A stretch of 64,000 nt of DNA from Poindextera sp963706385 (GCA_963706385.1 OY970153.1:2418001-2482000); one strand, 5' to 3'. Shown: positions 32,989 to 42,639, counted from the first letter of the stretch. Notes: generated by a model not told the origin, from the letters alone. Translations and numbers: made by a program.

Positions 32989-35781
32989 ATGAACGCCGTA
33001 TCGGCCGCGCTGGAGCTGGCGCCGGCGCTCGTGGTCCTGCCAGGGCCGCGGGCGGCGGTCTGCGATGGCGCGAGCGCGCGGGCGGTCAGCTCCGCCGAGG
33101 CGCGGAGCCTTGCGATGTCCGCGCCGGTGATGGTGGCGCACGCGGCCCTGACAGCGCGGCGGCTAGAGCTGCAGGCGCCCGGCCGCTCGCGCGACATCTT
33201 CGATGCCCTGGAGTTGTTCGCCTTCGTCCGGCCGGCTCAGTTCTGCGCCCCGACCGCTGTAGGCCTGGCCCTGGCGCTGGGGCGGGCCGAGCCGCGCGGG
33301 CCGGCGGAGCAGGCGACGGCGCTGCGCGAAGTCTGCGCCGCCCTGCTCGGCGAGTTGGCCGAGGCCCCCTGGCCGAACCGCGAGGAGGCGCTGGCGAGCG
33401 CCGAGACCCTGGCCCGCGCCAGCTGGGCCTGGGGCGCCGCGGTGGTTTCGGCCTTGCGCTCGAAGCCCGCGCGCGAGGGCTGGCGCGGCAGCGGGCTCGA
33501 GGTCTGGAGCCGGATCGCCGAATGGGAGGATCAGGCCCCGCCGGGCGAGCCGGGCTCCAAGCCCGTCGATCCCGGCGCCGCCCGCGCGCGCCTGGCCGAG
33601 TTGCTTGGCCGCGCCGGGCTGGACGAGGCCCGCCATGCCCAGGCCGAGTTCGCCGCCGAGACCGCCCACGCCTTCCAACCGCGCGAACGCGAGGGCGAAC
33701 CCAATCTGATGTTGGCCGAAGCGGGCACCGGGGTCGGCAAGACCCTGGGCTATCTGGCGCCGGCCTCGCTGTGGGCCGAGGCCAATGGCCCGGCGGTGTG
33801 GGTCTCGACCTTCACCCGCGCCCTGCAGCGCCAGATCGAGCGCGAGAGCCACGCCCTTTATCCGGACCCGGCGATCCGCGCCCGCAAGGCGGTGGTGCGC
33901 AAGGGGCGGGAGAACTACCTCTGCCTGTTGAACCTGCAGGAGCAGGTCAATGCCGCCCTGACCGGCGGAGGCGACCTGATCGGGGTGGCGCTCGCCGCCC
34001 GCTGGGCGCGGGCCAGCCGTGACGGCGACATGACCGGCGGCGATTTTCCCGGCTGGCTGCCCGGCCTGTTCGCCATCGGACCGGCGGCGCAGGCCAGTCC
34101 CGCCAACCTGGTCGACCGCCGCGGCGAATGCGTGCACGCGGCCTGTCCGCACTACCGAGCCTGTTTCATCGAAAAGGCGGTGCGCGCCTCGCGCCGGGCC
34201 GACATCGTTATCGCCAACCACGCCCTGGTGCTGACCCAAGCGGCGTTCGACGGGGCGCGGGCGGCGCGGGGCCTGAAGAGCGACGTGGAGACCACGGCCT
34301 TGAAACGAATCGTGTTCGACGAGGGCCACCACTTGTTCGATGCGGCCGATGCGGCGTTTTCGGCCGCGCTTTCAGGGGTCGAGACGGCGGAGTTGCGTCG
34401 CTGGATCCGGGGCCCCGAAGGGCGCGGGAGGCGTGGCCGGGGATTGGAGCTGCGCCTTGGGGATTTGGTCGGGGATCGCCAGGACGCCCGCCACGCGCTG
34501 GACGAGGCGATCCGCGCGGCCTCCGCCCTGCCGGCCGAGGGTTGGTCGAGCCGCATCGCCCCACCTTCCGGCGAGGCCAATCCGATCGGCGCGATCGAAA
34601 AATTCCTCACCGCCGCACTTGAGCAGCTTGCCGCCCGCACCGCGGCTTCGGACGTCGGCCAGGAATGCGCCGCCCGCCCGGCGCTCGACATTGTGCGCGA
34701 GACCGCTAGCGAGGCCGCCCGGGCGCTAGCCGCGGTCGAGGCGCCGCTGCTGGCTCTCGCGCGCCGGCTGGAGGAGGTGCTGGACCAAGGCGCCGACGGG
34801 CTGGCCATCGGCGATCGCGCGCGCATCGAGGGCGCGCTGCGCGGCCTGGATCGGCGGGTGCGGATGATGCTGCCGGCCTGGCGTTCGATGCTGCGGGCGA
34901 TCGGCGAGGACGCCGATGACGACCCCGACTTCGTCGACTGGTTCGAGGCGAGCTTCCTCTACGGCCGGGTGGTCGACGCCGCCTGCCGCCGCCACTGGAT
35001 CGATCCGACCGAGCCCTTGCATGGGGCGGTGCTCGCCCCCGCCCATGGCGTGCTGGTGACCAGCGCCACCCTTGCCGATTCGGCCCTCGACGATCCCTTC
35101 GCCCTGGCCGAAATGCGCACCGGCGCGGCGCGTTTTCCCGAGCGGCCCAAGACCCTGCGGCTCGCCTCGCCGTTCGACTACGAGACCAACGCCAAGGCCC
35201 TGGTGGTGACCGACGTCGGCAAGGAGGATCCGCGCCAGGTGGCCGCCGCGATGCGCGAGCTGTTCAAGGCCTCGGGCGGCGGGGCGCTCGGCCTGTTCAC
35301 CGCCATCCGGCGATTGCGCGCGGTGTATGACCGGATCGCGCCGCCCCTGGCCGAGGGGGGGCTCGCGCTCTACGCCCAGCATGTCGATCCACTGGAGGCG
35401 GGAGCGCTGGTCGACATCTTCCGGGTCGAGGAGGACGCCTGTCTGCTGGGCACCGACGCCGTCCGCGATGGGGTTGATGTGCCGGGCCGCTCGCTGCGGC
35501 TTCTGGTGTTCGACCGCGTGCCATGGCCGAGGCCAGACCTGCTGCACAAGGCCCGCCGCGCCCGCTTCGGCGGCAAGGGCTATGACGACGGCATCGCGAG
35601 AGCCCGCATCGCCCAGGCCTTCGGCCGGCTGATCCGCCGCGCCGACGACAAGGGCGTCTTCGTCATGCTCGATCCCGCCGCGCCCACCCGGCTGTTTTCC
35701 AGTCTGCCGGACGGCGTGCGGATCGAACGCGTCGGTCTGGTGGAGGCGATCGAGGCGGTCTCGGCGCACCTTGCCTGCTGA
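32989..35781 (+). CDS. DinG/XPD-like ATP-dependent DNA helicase
   Basis: 930 residues from ATG 32989 (MNAVSAALELAPALVVLPGP). Superfamily 2 iron-sulfur helicase: Walker A AEAGTGVGKTLGYLAPAS (about 243-260), a cysteine cluster for the 4Fe-4S domain (GECVHAACPHYRACF, about 380-394), Walker B/DEAH-type box VFDEGHHLFDAAD (about 441-453), and helicase C-terminal motifs in LLGTDAVRDGVDVPGRSLRL and IAQAFGRLIRRADDKGVFVM. Such enzymes unwind R-loops or damaged DNA. The N-terminal 240 residues are an alphaproteobacterial addition with no recognised domain. A second in-frame start at 32962 adds nine residues. Confidence 0.88.
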   Translation: MNAVSAALELAPALVVLPGPRAAVCDGASARAVSSAEARSLAMSAPVMVAHAALTARRLELQAPGRSRDIFDALELFAFVRPAQFCAPTAVGLALALGRAEPRGPAEQATALREVCAALLGELAEAPWPNREEALASAETLARASWAWGAAVVSALRSKPAREGWRGSGLEVWSRIAEWEDQAPPGEPGSKPVDPGAARARLAELLGRAGLDEARHAQAEFAAETAHAFQPREREGEPNLMLAEAGTGVGKTLGYLAPASLWAEANGPAVWVSTFTRALQRQIERESHALYPDPAIRARKAVVRKGRENYLCLLNLQEQVNAALTGGGDLIGVALAARWARASRDGDMTGGDFPGWLPGLFAIGPAAQASPANLVDRRGECVHAACPHYRACFIEKAVRASRRADIVIANHALVLTQAAFDGARAARGLKSDVETTALKRIVFDEGHHLFDAADAAFSAALSGVETAELRRWIRGPEGRGRRGRGLELRLGDLVGDRQDARHALDEAIRAASALPAEGWSSRIAPPSGEANPIGAIEKFLTAALEQLAARTAASDVGQECAARPALDIVRETASEAARALAAVEAPLLALARRLEEVLDQGADGLAIGDRARIEGALRGLDRRVRMMLPAWRSMLRAIGEDADDDPDFVDWFEASFLYGRVVDAACRRHWIDPTEPLHGAVLAPAHGVLVTSATLADSALDDPFALAEMRTGAARFPERPKTLRLASPFDYETNAKALVVTDVGKEDPRQVAAAMRELFKASGGGALGLFTAIRRLRAVYDRIAPPLAEGGLALYAQHVDPLEAGALVDIFRVEEDACLLGTDAVRDGVDVPGRSLRLLVFDRVPWPRPDLLHKARRARFGGKGYDDGIARARIAQAFGRLIRRADDKGVFVMLDPAAPTRLFSSLPDGVRIERVGLVEAIEAVSAHLAC

Positions 35782-35814
35782 AGCGGCAAGCGTGGTCGTG
35801 GGCCGCCGGCGCGC

Positions 35815-36747
35815 CTACCCCGGCTTCTTGTCGCGGCCGAAGTTCGGTTCGGGACTTTCCTGACCGGCGGCGACGATGCCGCGACGGATGGCGCGGGTGC
35901 GGGTGAACAGGGTCTCCAGCTTGTCGCCCTCGCCCCAGCGGATCGCACGCGAGAGGGCGTGCAGATCCTCGGTGAAGCGGCCGAGAATCTCCAGCACCGC
36001 GTCCTTGTTCAGAAGGAACACATCGCGCCACATCACCGGGTCCGAGGCGGCGATGCGGGTGAAATCGCGAAATCCGCCGGCGGAAAATTTCATCACCTCG
36101 CCTTGGGTGACGCCCTCCAGGTCGTCCGCGGTGCCGACAATGTTGTAGGCGATCAGGTGCGGCAGGTGGGAGGTGACGGCCAGCACCAGGTCGTGGTGGC
36201 GATCGTCCATCAACTCGACCTGGGCGCCCAAGGCCCGCCAGAAAGCCGTCAGCTTGGCCACCGCCTCGGGATAGGCCGGATCGTCCGACGGCCTGGGGCA
36301 AAGAATGGTCCAACGGTTTTCGAACAGGCTGGCGAAACCAGCGTCGGGGCCGGACTGTTCGGTGCCGGCGATCGGATGACCGGGGATCACCGCGACGCCC
36401 GGCGGGGCGGCGGCGGCCATCGCCTCGCCCACCGCGCCCTTGACCGATCCGACATCCGACAGGATCGCACCCGACTCCAACCCCGGCGCCAATGCCTTGG
36501 CGGCCGCCCCGATCGCCGCCGGCGGGACCGCGATGATCACCAAGTCCGCCCCACGCGCCGCCTCGGCGGGATCGCCGACGACCCGGTCGGCGATGCCAAG
36601 CTCGACAACGCGCGCACGCACCTCGGCGCTGAGGTCGCTGACCACGATCTCGTCCGCCGCGCCCTTGGCCCGGGCGGCGCGCGCCAGCGACGAGCCGATC
36701 AGGCCGCAGCCGATCACCGCCAGCCGCTTGACCGGCGCGGCGCTCAC
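35815..36747 (-). CDS. tyrC: Prephenate/arogenate dehydrogenase
   Basis: NAD(P)-dependent oxidative decarboxylation of prephenate (or arogenate) toward tyrosine. 310 residues from GTG 36747, the only start that joins directly to the conserved N-terminus LAVIGCGLIGSSLARAARAK (Rossmann GxGxxG). HPIAGTEQSGPDAG and SHLPHLIAYNIV, GGFRDFTRIAASDPVMWRDV are family-wide substrate-site segments. GTGA overlap couples it to hisC. Which substrate it prefers cannot be told; cyclohexadienyl dehydrogenase activity is common in this group. Confidence 0.9.
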   Translation of the reverse strand: MSAAPVKRLAVIGCGLIGSSLARAARAKGAADEIVVSDLSAEVRARVVELGIADRVVGDPAEAARGADLVIIAVPPAAIGAAAKALAPGLESGAILSDVGSVKGAVGEAMAAAAPPGVAVIPGHPIAGTEQSGPDAGFASLFENRWTILCPRPSDDPAYPEAVAKLTAFWRALGAQVELMDDRHHDLVLAVTSHLPHLIAYNIVGTADDLEGVTQGEVMKFSAGGFRDFTRIAASDPVMWRDVFLLNKDAVLEILGRFTEDLHALSRAIRWGEGDKLETLFTRTRAIRRGIVAAGQESPEPNFGRDKKPG

Positions 36748-37874
36748 TCGCCCGCGTCCTGCGCGAGGAACTGGGCCAACAGGTCGACGACCGCGCGGTT
36801 GTGCGCTTCCAGCCCGACGTTGATCCGAAGGTGCTGCGGCAGGCCGTAGCTGGCGACGCCGCGCACCAGATAGCCGCGCGACGCCAGAAAGGCCTCGGCC
36901 TCGGACGCCGTGCGCCCCGGCTCGGTCGGAAAGCGGATCAGGATGAAGTTCGCCGCCGAAGGGGTGACCTCCAGACCCAGGCCGCCAAGCTGCTGCGCCA
37001 GCCACGGTCGCCAGCGCTCGACCAGCTCCAGCGACCGGGCCTGAAAAGCCTCATCGCCCAGCGCCGCGATCGCAGCCGCCTGGCCGGCGATCGAGGTGTT
37101 GAACGGCAAGCGAATGCGGTCGATGGCGTCGGCGATCTCTAGCGAACAATAGGCCCAGCCGACCCGCAGCGCCGCCAGGCCGTGAAGCTTGGAGAATGTG
37201 TGGGTGACGACGACGTTGGCGCTGTCGCGCGCCAGGTCCAGCCCGTCGTCGAAGCCGGGATCGGTGCAGAATTCGGCGTAGGCGCCGTCCAGCACCAGAA
37301 CCACGCTCGGCGGCAGGTCCGCGTGCAGCCGGCGGACTTCCTCGGCGGTGATCCAGGTGCCGGTCGGATTGGCGGGGTTGGCGATGAACACGATCCGGGT
37401 GCGCTCGTCGACCAGCTTCAGCATCTCGTCCACGTCGATGCGCAGGTTCGGCTCGGGCGCGAAACGCACCTCGCCTTGGCTCGCCCGCGCGCCGATCGCA
37501 TAGGCGCCGAAGCCGTATTCGCCCTGGATGATGTTGTCGCCGGGCTCGAGGAACACCTGGTTGATCAGGTGGAAGATCTCGTCGGTGCCGCAGCCGAACA
37601 CCAGCCGCTCGGGCTCGATGTCATAGCGCGCCGCGATCGCGGCGCGCAGGGCGTTCGCCCGCCCATCCGGATAGAGGTTGAGCTGTTCCGCCGCCGCGGC
37701 GAAGGCGGCCTTGGCCGCCGGGCTGCAGCCCAGGATGTTCTCGTTCGATGACAGCTTGACAGGGTTATCGAAACCCTCGGTCTGGGACTTGCCGGGCTTG
37801 TAGGGGGTGATGTCGCCGATGCCCGGCTTGGGCGTCGGACGGTCCAGATCGGCGCGGGAGGCGGGGCTGGTCAT
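36744..37874 (-). CDS. hisC: Histidinol-phosphate/aromatic aminotransferase
   Basis: PLP aminotransferase, 376 residues. VKLSSNENILGCSPAAKAAF at the start, VFGCGTDEIFHLINQVFLEP, FIANPANPTGTWITAEEVRR (Asn and Asp region), and the PLP-lysine segment THTFSKLHGLAALRVGW (Lys about 233). In this family the enzyme serves histidine synthesis and often aromatic transamination. Its place between a chorismate mutase gene and tyrC suggests the aromatic role here, as in other alphaproteobacteria. Confidence 0.92.
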   Translation of the reverse strand: MTSPASRADLDRPTPKPGIGDITPYKPGKSQTEGFDNPVKLSSNENILGCSPAAKAAFAAAAEQLNLYPDGRANALRAAIAARYDIEPERLVFGCGTDEIFHLINQVFLEPGDNIIQGEYGFGAYAIGARASQGEVRFAPEPNLRIDVDEMLKLVDERTRIVFIANPANPTGTWITAEEVRRLHADLPPSVVLVLDGAYAEFCTDPGFDDGLDLARDSANVVVTHTFSKLHGLAALRVGWAYCSLEIADAIDRIRLPFNTSIAGQAAAIAALGDEAFQARSLELVERWRPWLAQQLGGLGLEVTPSAANFILIRFPTEPGRTASEAEAFLASRGYLVRGVASYGLPQHLRINVGLEAHNRAVVDLLAQFLAQDAGE

Positions 37875-37886
37875 GGCGTCCGTCGC

Positions 37887-38711
37887 TCAAAGGTCGAACG
37901 GCAGGGCGGCGGCGCCGATCACGCCGCTCAACCGGCCGGGCGCGCGGGCCAGCCGCTCGTCGTCGCGCTGGTGGAAGCCGGCTAGGGCGAACAGCTTCAG
38001 CCCGCCGCCGTGGCTGACCAGGCGGGCGGCGACCCCGTCGCGGCTCAGCGCTTCCTCGATCGCCGCAGCCGACTGGCCGGCGTCGGTGACCCAGAAGGTC
38101 TGGTCCGCTCCGGTCGGCTCGACCTCGATCCGCGCCACCGCCAGCGCCGAGAGCGGGCCCCAGGCGGCCAGGCATGGCAGGGCGGCGAACACCGAAAGGG
38201 TTGGCTCGGCCAAGAGGCGGCCCCACCAGCCGTGGTCGGGGACCAGGGCCAGCACGCCCACTCCGCCCAGGCTCTTGGCCGCGGCCAGCGCGTCTTCCGG
38301 CCGCGCGGCCCGCTCCAGCGGCGGGGCCGAGCCGAAACGCGCGCGGGCCAGTTCGACGGCGCGGGCCGGGTCGTTCGCGCCCCAGACCGACAGATGGAAC
38401 GGTCCCTGACGGGCTAGATTGTCCGAGATCAGCTCGCGCCAAAGACGCACCGTAAGCGCGTCGGACGCGCCCTTTCTGGGGGTGGCCAGGAGCCGGCGGA
38501 CGAGCTGGGCCTCGCGCGCGGGCCTCAGGCCGAACTTGTCGCCGTCGCCGGCCGCGCGCTTGGCCTCGGCGACGATCCGGGCGATGCCGGCCCGCTCGTC
38601 CACCAGGCGCAGGAGTTCGGCGTCGATCGCGTCGATCCGCGCCCGCACCTCGTCCAGCGATGGCGTCTCCTGATCCACTTTCACCCTCGGAAAAGAAAGC
38701 CGCCGGACCAT
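37887..38711 (-). CDS. Chorismate mutase with degenerate C-terminal domain
   Basis: 274 residues. The first ~100 residues are an AroQ-type chorismate mutase: VRARIDAIDAELLRLVDERA, IARIVAEAKRAAGD and LRPAREAQLVRRLLATPRKG keep the Arg, Lys and Glu positions of the active site; it converts chorismate to prephenate. The rest (105-274) reads like a worn-down prephenate-dehydratase-type module (periplasmic-binding-like beta/alpha pattern, LSVWGANDPARAVELARARF, GVGVLALVPDHGWWG) with no visible TRF catalytic motif. Starts the aromatic operon; hisC follows after 12 bp. Confidence 0.8.
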   Translation of the reverse strand: MVRRLSFPRVKVDQETPSLDEVRARIDAIDAELLRLVDERAGIARIVAEAKRAAGDGDKFGLRPAREAQLVRRLLATPRKGASDALTVRLWRELISDNLARQGPFHLSVWGANDPARAVELARARFGSAPPLERAARPEDALAAAKSLGGVGVLALVPDHGWWGRLLAEPTLSVFAALPCLAAWGPLSALAVARIEVEPTGADQTFWVTDAGQSAAAIEEALSRDGVAARLVSHGGGLKLFALAGFHQRDDERLARAPGRLSGVIGAAALPFDL

Positions 38712-38748
38712 AGTGATTGCGGCGGGCCGCGCAATAGCGGCGGCCGTG

Positions 38749-39783
38749 TCAATAGATCCGCGGCGCCGGCCCTATCGCCAACGGCCCGAAGGTGGTCACC
38801 CCGGCCTGGAAGGTCAGATCGGCCTTGCCGGCGGGACTGGCCAAGGACCGGGCCTGGGCGATCTCGCCAGCGGCGCGCGTGAACGCGGGATCGAGCGCGC
38901 CGGCCTGGCTGAAGGCCGTGAGGCTTGGCGCGAGCCGCGCCAAGCCGAGGGAGAGGCCGCCGCTCAGCCGTCCGTCCGGCCCGATCGCCAACTGGCCACC
39001 GCTGGCCCGCAGCCGCACCGGCCCGGCGTCGATGTCCGCGCCCAGGACGGCGATCGACCCACCCGCCGCGGACCAGGCCCGCGCCATTTCCGGCCAGTCG
39101 CGGCCATTCAGCGCCGAGACCTTCGACAGAGTTCCATGCCAGGCGCTGGATGCCGGCGAAGCGCCCGCGATCTTGCCGAACAGGCTCGTCGGCGCGAGCT
39201 TCACACCTTGGAGCTGGATCAGGAATTCGACCTGGTCCGGGCCGGCTGGCCGGGCGTGCGCGTCGATTCGGTCGGCGGCGATCAGCGGGAAGACCCGCGC
39301 GCCGGGCCTGGGCGCGAAGGCCAGTCTCAGTCCCTCGATCGCGACGCGCGCGCCTCTCGGCGCCTCCAGCGCCAGGCTGGCCCTCAATGCCTGGCCGGTC
39401 ACCGTCACCTGTCCGGCGCCGGGCCGGCTCAGCACCACCCCGTGCGGGGCGTAGGCGATCCAGTGCTTCAGGTCGTAGGCGTAGCTCTCGGCGCGGACCT
39501 GCGGGGCCGTGACGCCCCAACCGGAGGACTCGCTCGCCCGCGCCCCCTCCAGCACCACCTCGATGCGGAACGGATAGCCGCCGATCCGCCGGTGATCCCA
39601 GGCAAGGCTCGGTCCGCCCGGGGTCGCGACCGCCGCGCCGTCGAGCCGCGCCGCCACCTGGCCGCGGATCCACAACCAGGCCCCGCTCCATGCGAGCGCA
39701 GCCAACGCTAGCGCCAGATAGGGGCCATAGAGCCACCAGCGGTTCGGCGGTTTGTGGGGGGCGGGCGAGTCGGGCAAGGTCAT
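38749..39783 (-). CDS. DUF2125 domain-containing envelope protein
   Basis: 344 residues from ATG 39783. An N-terminal membrane helix (WWLYGPYLALALAALAWSGA) anchors a large periplasmic beta-rich domain: RRIGGYPFRIEVVLEG and VRAESYAYDLKHWIAYAPHG are hallmarks of DUF2125. Function in the family is unknown, with an envelope role assumed. It ends 37 bp before the chorismate mutase gene and might share its transcript, or have its own promoter in the 34-bp divergent gap to the ChaC gene. Confidence 0.8.
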   Translation of the reverse strand: MTLPDSPAPHKPPNRWWLYGPYLALALAALAWSGAWLWIRGQVAARLDGAAVATPGGPSLAWDHRRIGGYPFRIEVVLEGARASESSGWGVTAPQVRAESYAYDLKHWIAYAPHGVVLSRPGAGQVTVTGQALRASLALEAPRGARVAIEGLRLAFAPRPGARVFPLIAADRIDAHARPAGPDQVEFLIQLQGVKLAPTSLFGKIAGASPASSAWHGTLSKVSALNGRDWPEMARAWSAAGGSIAVLGADIDAGPVRLRASGGQLAIGPDGRLSGGLSLGLARLAPSLTAFSQAGALDPAFTRAAGEIAQARSLASPAGKADLTFQAGVTTFGPLAIGPAPRIY

Positions 39784-39817
39784 CGGCGAGGGGCGCACCG
39801 GGTTTCGAGGCGAGGCG

Positions 39818-40381
39818 ATGGCTAGGGACGGGGACGGCGGGTCTGGCGACCGCTGGGTGTTCGGCTACGGCTCATTGATGTGGCGACCGGGATTTGCGTT
39901 TGTAGAGCGCAAGGCCGCGATCATCCATGGCCGCCGGCGCGCCTTCTGCATCTATTCGGTTCATCACCGGGGCGTCCCGGCCCGGCCCGGGCTGGTCCTG
40001 GGGCTGGCGCCGGGCGGCTCGGCCCGCGGAGCGGCCTATCGGGTGGCGCGGAGCGACTGGGACCAGACCTACGCCTATCTGCGAGAGCGCGAACAGCCGA
40101 CCGAGACCTATTTCGAGGCCTGGGCGAGAGTTCGCCTGCCGGGCGGCGAGGCGGTCGCGGCCCTGGTCTTCCTGTCGGATCTGACCCATCCGCAATGGGC
40201 CGGAGACCTGGATCTGGAAGCCCAGGCCCGGCTGATCGCCGGGGCCTCGGGCCTGTCGGGCCGCAACCTCGATTATCTGCGCGACCTGGTGGCGCACCTG
40301 CGCGAGGAGGGGGTCGCTGACCGGACCATGGAGCGACTGCTGGCCCGGGTGGAGGCGTTGGAGGCGACCATCCTCGGTTGA
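39818..40381 (+). CDS. Gamma-glutamylcyclotransferase (ChaC-like)
   Basis: 187 residues from ATG 39818. WVFGYGSLMWRPGFAFVERK is the substrate-binding loop; VHHRGVPARPGLVLGLAPGG and the Glu in YLREREQPTETYFE (expected general acid/base) follow. ChaC enzymes cleave glutathione or gamma-glutamyl amino acids to 5-oxoproline. Stands alone between a divergent DUF2125 gene and a convergent acyltransferase gene. Confidence 0.88.
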   Translation: MARDGDGGSGDRWVFGYGSLMWRPGFAFVERKAAIIHGRRRAFCIYSVHHRGVPARPGLVLGLAPGGSARGAAYRVARSDWDQTYAYLREREQPTETYFEAWARVRLPGGEAVAALVFLSDLTHPQWAGDLDLEAQARLIAGASGLSGRNLDYLRDLVAHLREEGVADRTMERLLARVEALEATILG

Positions 40382-40394
40382 TCGCGCCGCGATC

Positions 40395-41108
40395 CTATAG
40401 CCCCTCCGCCAAGAGGGCATTCGAGGCGCTCTCCAGCCTGTCTCGCAGCAGCCGCATGAATTCCGCCCGCTTCAGGCCGGAGGGGATCGGCTCGAGGAAC
40501 TCGAACACGATGGTTCCGGGACGGCGCAAAAAGCCGTGCGCTGGCCAGTGGACGCCGGCGTTGAGCGCCAGCGGGGTGCAGGGGACATCGAGCTCGCGAT
40601 AAAGCGCCGCGACGCCGGGCTTGTAGTGGCCGGCCACGCCCGGCTCGCCACGGTGGCCTTCCGGGAAGATGACGATCTGGCGCGCGTGTCTCAACCGGTC
40701 GCGGCTGTCGGCGACCATCTTCTTCAGCGCCTTGGCCTGTCCTTCGCGGTCGATGACGATCATTCCGGCCTTCCAGGCGTACCAGCCGAAGAAGGGGATG
40801 CGCATGAACTCCTTGCGCAGCACGAAACAGGAGTCGGGCAGGAAGGCGAAGACGCCGAAGATGTCGAACATGCACTGGTGCTTGGGAGCGATGAGGGCGG
40901 CGCCGGTGGGTAGGAATTGGCGCCCCCGGACCTCGACCTTGATGTCGCAGATCGCCCACAACAGCCAGGTGTCGATTCTCCCCCACATCCGAAGGCACCA
41001 GGCGCAGGCCGCGCGCGGCAGGACCAGCGTCGGCAGCATCAGGATCGCCGTCAAGGTCGACCACAGATAGAATATCGCCACGAACAGCAGCGACCTCGCC
41101 CAGATCAT
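40395..41108 (-). CDS. plsC: 1-acyl-sn-glycerol-3-phosphate acyltransferase
   Basis: Acylates lysophosphatidic acid in phospholipid synthesis. 237 residues from ATG 41108. N-terminal hydrophobic helices (WARSLLFVAIFYLWSTLTAI), then the catalytic HX4D motif as HQCMFD, and the substrate motif IFPEGHRGEPGVAGH. The usual N before H is K here (PKHQCMFD), seen in a number of PlsC proteins. Last gene of the ftsE-ftsX-ydcF-plsC unit, with ATGA overlap to the gene before it. Confidence 0.9.
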   Translation of the reverse strand: MIWARSLLFVAIFYLWSTLTAILMLPTLVLPRAACAWCLRMWGRIDTWLLWAICDIKVEVRGRQFLPTGAALIAPKHQCMFDIFGVFAFLPDSCFVLRKEFMRIPFFGWYAWKAGMIVIDREGQAKALKKMVADSRDRLRHARQIVIFPEGHRGEPGVAGHYKPGVAALYRELDVPCTPLALNAGVHWPAHGFLRRPGTIVFEFLEPIPSGLKRAEFMRLLRDRLESASNALLAEGL

Positions 41109-41746
41109 CGCCGCGCTCCGGCTGGCGTGGCGCTTGGGTCCGACGCCGAGACGCCGCGGTCCTTCGGTCCCAGGCTGAGCACCGCCTCGCGGGTCAGAAT
41201 CGCCAGATATTTGCTGTACTCGATCACCATCCGCCTGGCGCCCTCGCCGCTGCGCCACCAGTGCTCGGCGTCAAGCTCCTCGCTCTTCACCGGATAGGGC
41301 TGCAAGCGCAGGCCGGGCATGGCCGCGCGCAGCTCCAGCATCGCGCGCGGAATGTGGAAGTCCGAGGTCACGACGATCAATGTGCGGTAACCGTGGGCGC
41401 GCGCCCAGGCTGCGGTCTCGCGCGCATTGCCAACCGTGTCGGTGGCGCGAAAGCCCAGATCGATGCAGCAGTCGTAGTAGCGCCGAGTGGCCTTGGTCAC
41501 GCCGCGGATGTCGGCGCGGCTGGCCTTCTGATTGACGCCGGAGATCAGCACGCGCCTGGCCTTGCCGATTTCCAACAGGCGCACCGCCGCGGTCAGCCGC
41601 GCGGTCGAGGCGCCGGTCAGGGCGACGACGCCGTCCGAGACCGGCGGATCGGACGCGGGGGTCGAGTTGGCCACCCGCGAGGCGAAGGCCAACAGGCCGA
41701 CCGCCCACAGGGCGATGACGATCAGCAGCGCGGCGGCGCTTTTCAT
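41105..41746 (-). CDS. YdcF/ElyC family (DUF218) membrane protein
   Basis: 213 residues from ATG 41746. One N-terminal membrane helix (AAALLIVIALWAVGLLAFAS) and the DUF218 domain: VSDGVVALTGASTARLTAAV, RRVLISGVNQKASRADIRGV, TVGNARETAAWARAHGYRTL and VVTSDFHIPRAMLELRA. Relatives affect envelope polysaccharide or peptidoglycan precursor metabolism. Overlaps its neighbours by four bases on both sides, suggesting a division/envelope operon. Confidence 0.88.
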   Translation of the reverse strand: MKSAAALLIVIALWAVGLLAFASRVANSTPASDPPVSDGVVALTGASTARLTAAVRLLEIGKARRVLISGVNQKASRADIRGVTKATRRYYDCCIDLGFRATDTVGNARETAAWARAHGYRTLIVVTSDFHIPRAMLELRAAMPGLRLQPYPVKSEELDAEHWWRSGEGARRMVIEYSKYLAILTREAVLSLGPKDRGVSASDPSATPAGARR

Positions 41747-42639
41747 GGCATCGTCCCCAGAAGCTTCAGCGCCGTGCCCCGGGCCGCCAGCGCCGCGATC
41801 AGAGCGGCGATGAGCGGGCAGGCGGGCAGAACCATCAGATCGCTCCAGGCCAACGGCAGAACCGGCGTCAGTCCCGCTTCGCCGCCACTCAACCGAACCA
41901 CCGCTCCGACGATCGCCACCGCGCCGGCGCCGATCAGGCCCGCCAGCGCCGCCATCCGGGCGAATCGGGCCACGAACAGATCGGCGATGAACCCGTCCTC
42001 GGCCCCGGCCAGATGCAGCACGCTGACCACGTCGCTCCGCGCGGCCAGTCCCGCGCGGGTGGCGAAGACGATGACCGCCCCGGCCGCCGCCGCGATCAGG
42101 ACGGCGACGCCGATCGCCGCCGCGCGGGCGATGCCTGCGGCTCTGAGGATGTCCTTCAGCCATCGGCTGTGATCGTCGAGGCTGGCGTCGATCCCGGCGG
42201 TCTTCAACGCCCGGTTCATCGCTGCGGCGCTGGCCGGCGCCCTGGGATCGAGATCGACGCTGACCAGACGCGGCACCGGCAGGTCGTGCAGCACAGCTTC
42301 GTCGCCCAGCCAGGGCCGCAGCAGAGCCTCGGCCTTCTCGCGCTCCAACGCTTCGGCCTCGACCACGCCCTTGACCCCGGCGAGGGTCTCGGCGGCGCGC
42401 GCGGCGGCGGCGTCGGCGGTCTCGTCCGCGTTGGGCCGCACCACCACGGTGGCCGAGCCGGTCAGGTCCGCGCGCCAGCCGCGCGCCGCCCGATCCGTGC
42501 TAAGCGCCGCCACCGTGGCGAGACAGGCGAGGAAGCACAGGGTGGCCACCACGAACCCCAGTGCCCCGTCGCGCGCATCCCCGCGCGGCAGGAGCGGCGC
42601 GGCGCGCCGGCGCGGCGGGTGGGGCAAGACCTCGCTCAT
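41743..42639 (-). CDS. ftsX: Cell division protein FtsX
   Basis: 298 residues from ATG 42639. Partner membrane protein of FtsE; the complex controls peptidoglycan hydrolases at the septum. A short cytoplasmic N-terminus is followed by a first helix (LGFVVATLCFLACLATVAAL), a periplasmic domain (about 60-170) and three more helices, as in FtsX. ATGA coupling to ftsE on one side and to ydcF on the other. Sequence is divergent but context is decisive. Confidence 0.9.
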   Translation of the reverse strand: MSEVLPHPPRRRAAPLLPRGDARDGALGFVVATLCFLACLATVAALSTDRAARGWRADLTGSATVVVRPNADETADAAAARAAETLAGVKGVVEAEALEREKAEALLRPWLGDEAVLHDLPVPRLVSVDLDPRAPASAAAMNRALKTAGIDASLDDHSRWLKDILRAAGIARAAAIGVAVLIAAAAGAVIVFATRAGLAARSDVVSVLHLAGAEDGFIADLFVARFARMAALAGLIGAGAVAIVGAVVRLSGGEAGLTPVLPLAWSDLMVLPACPLIAALIAALAARGTALKLLGTMP

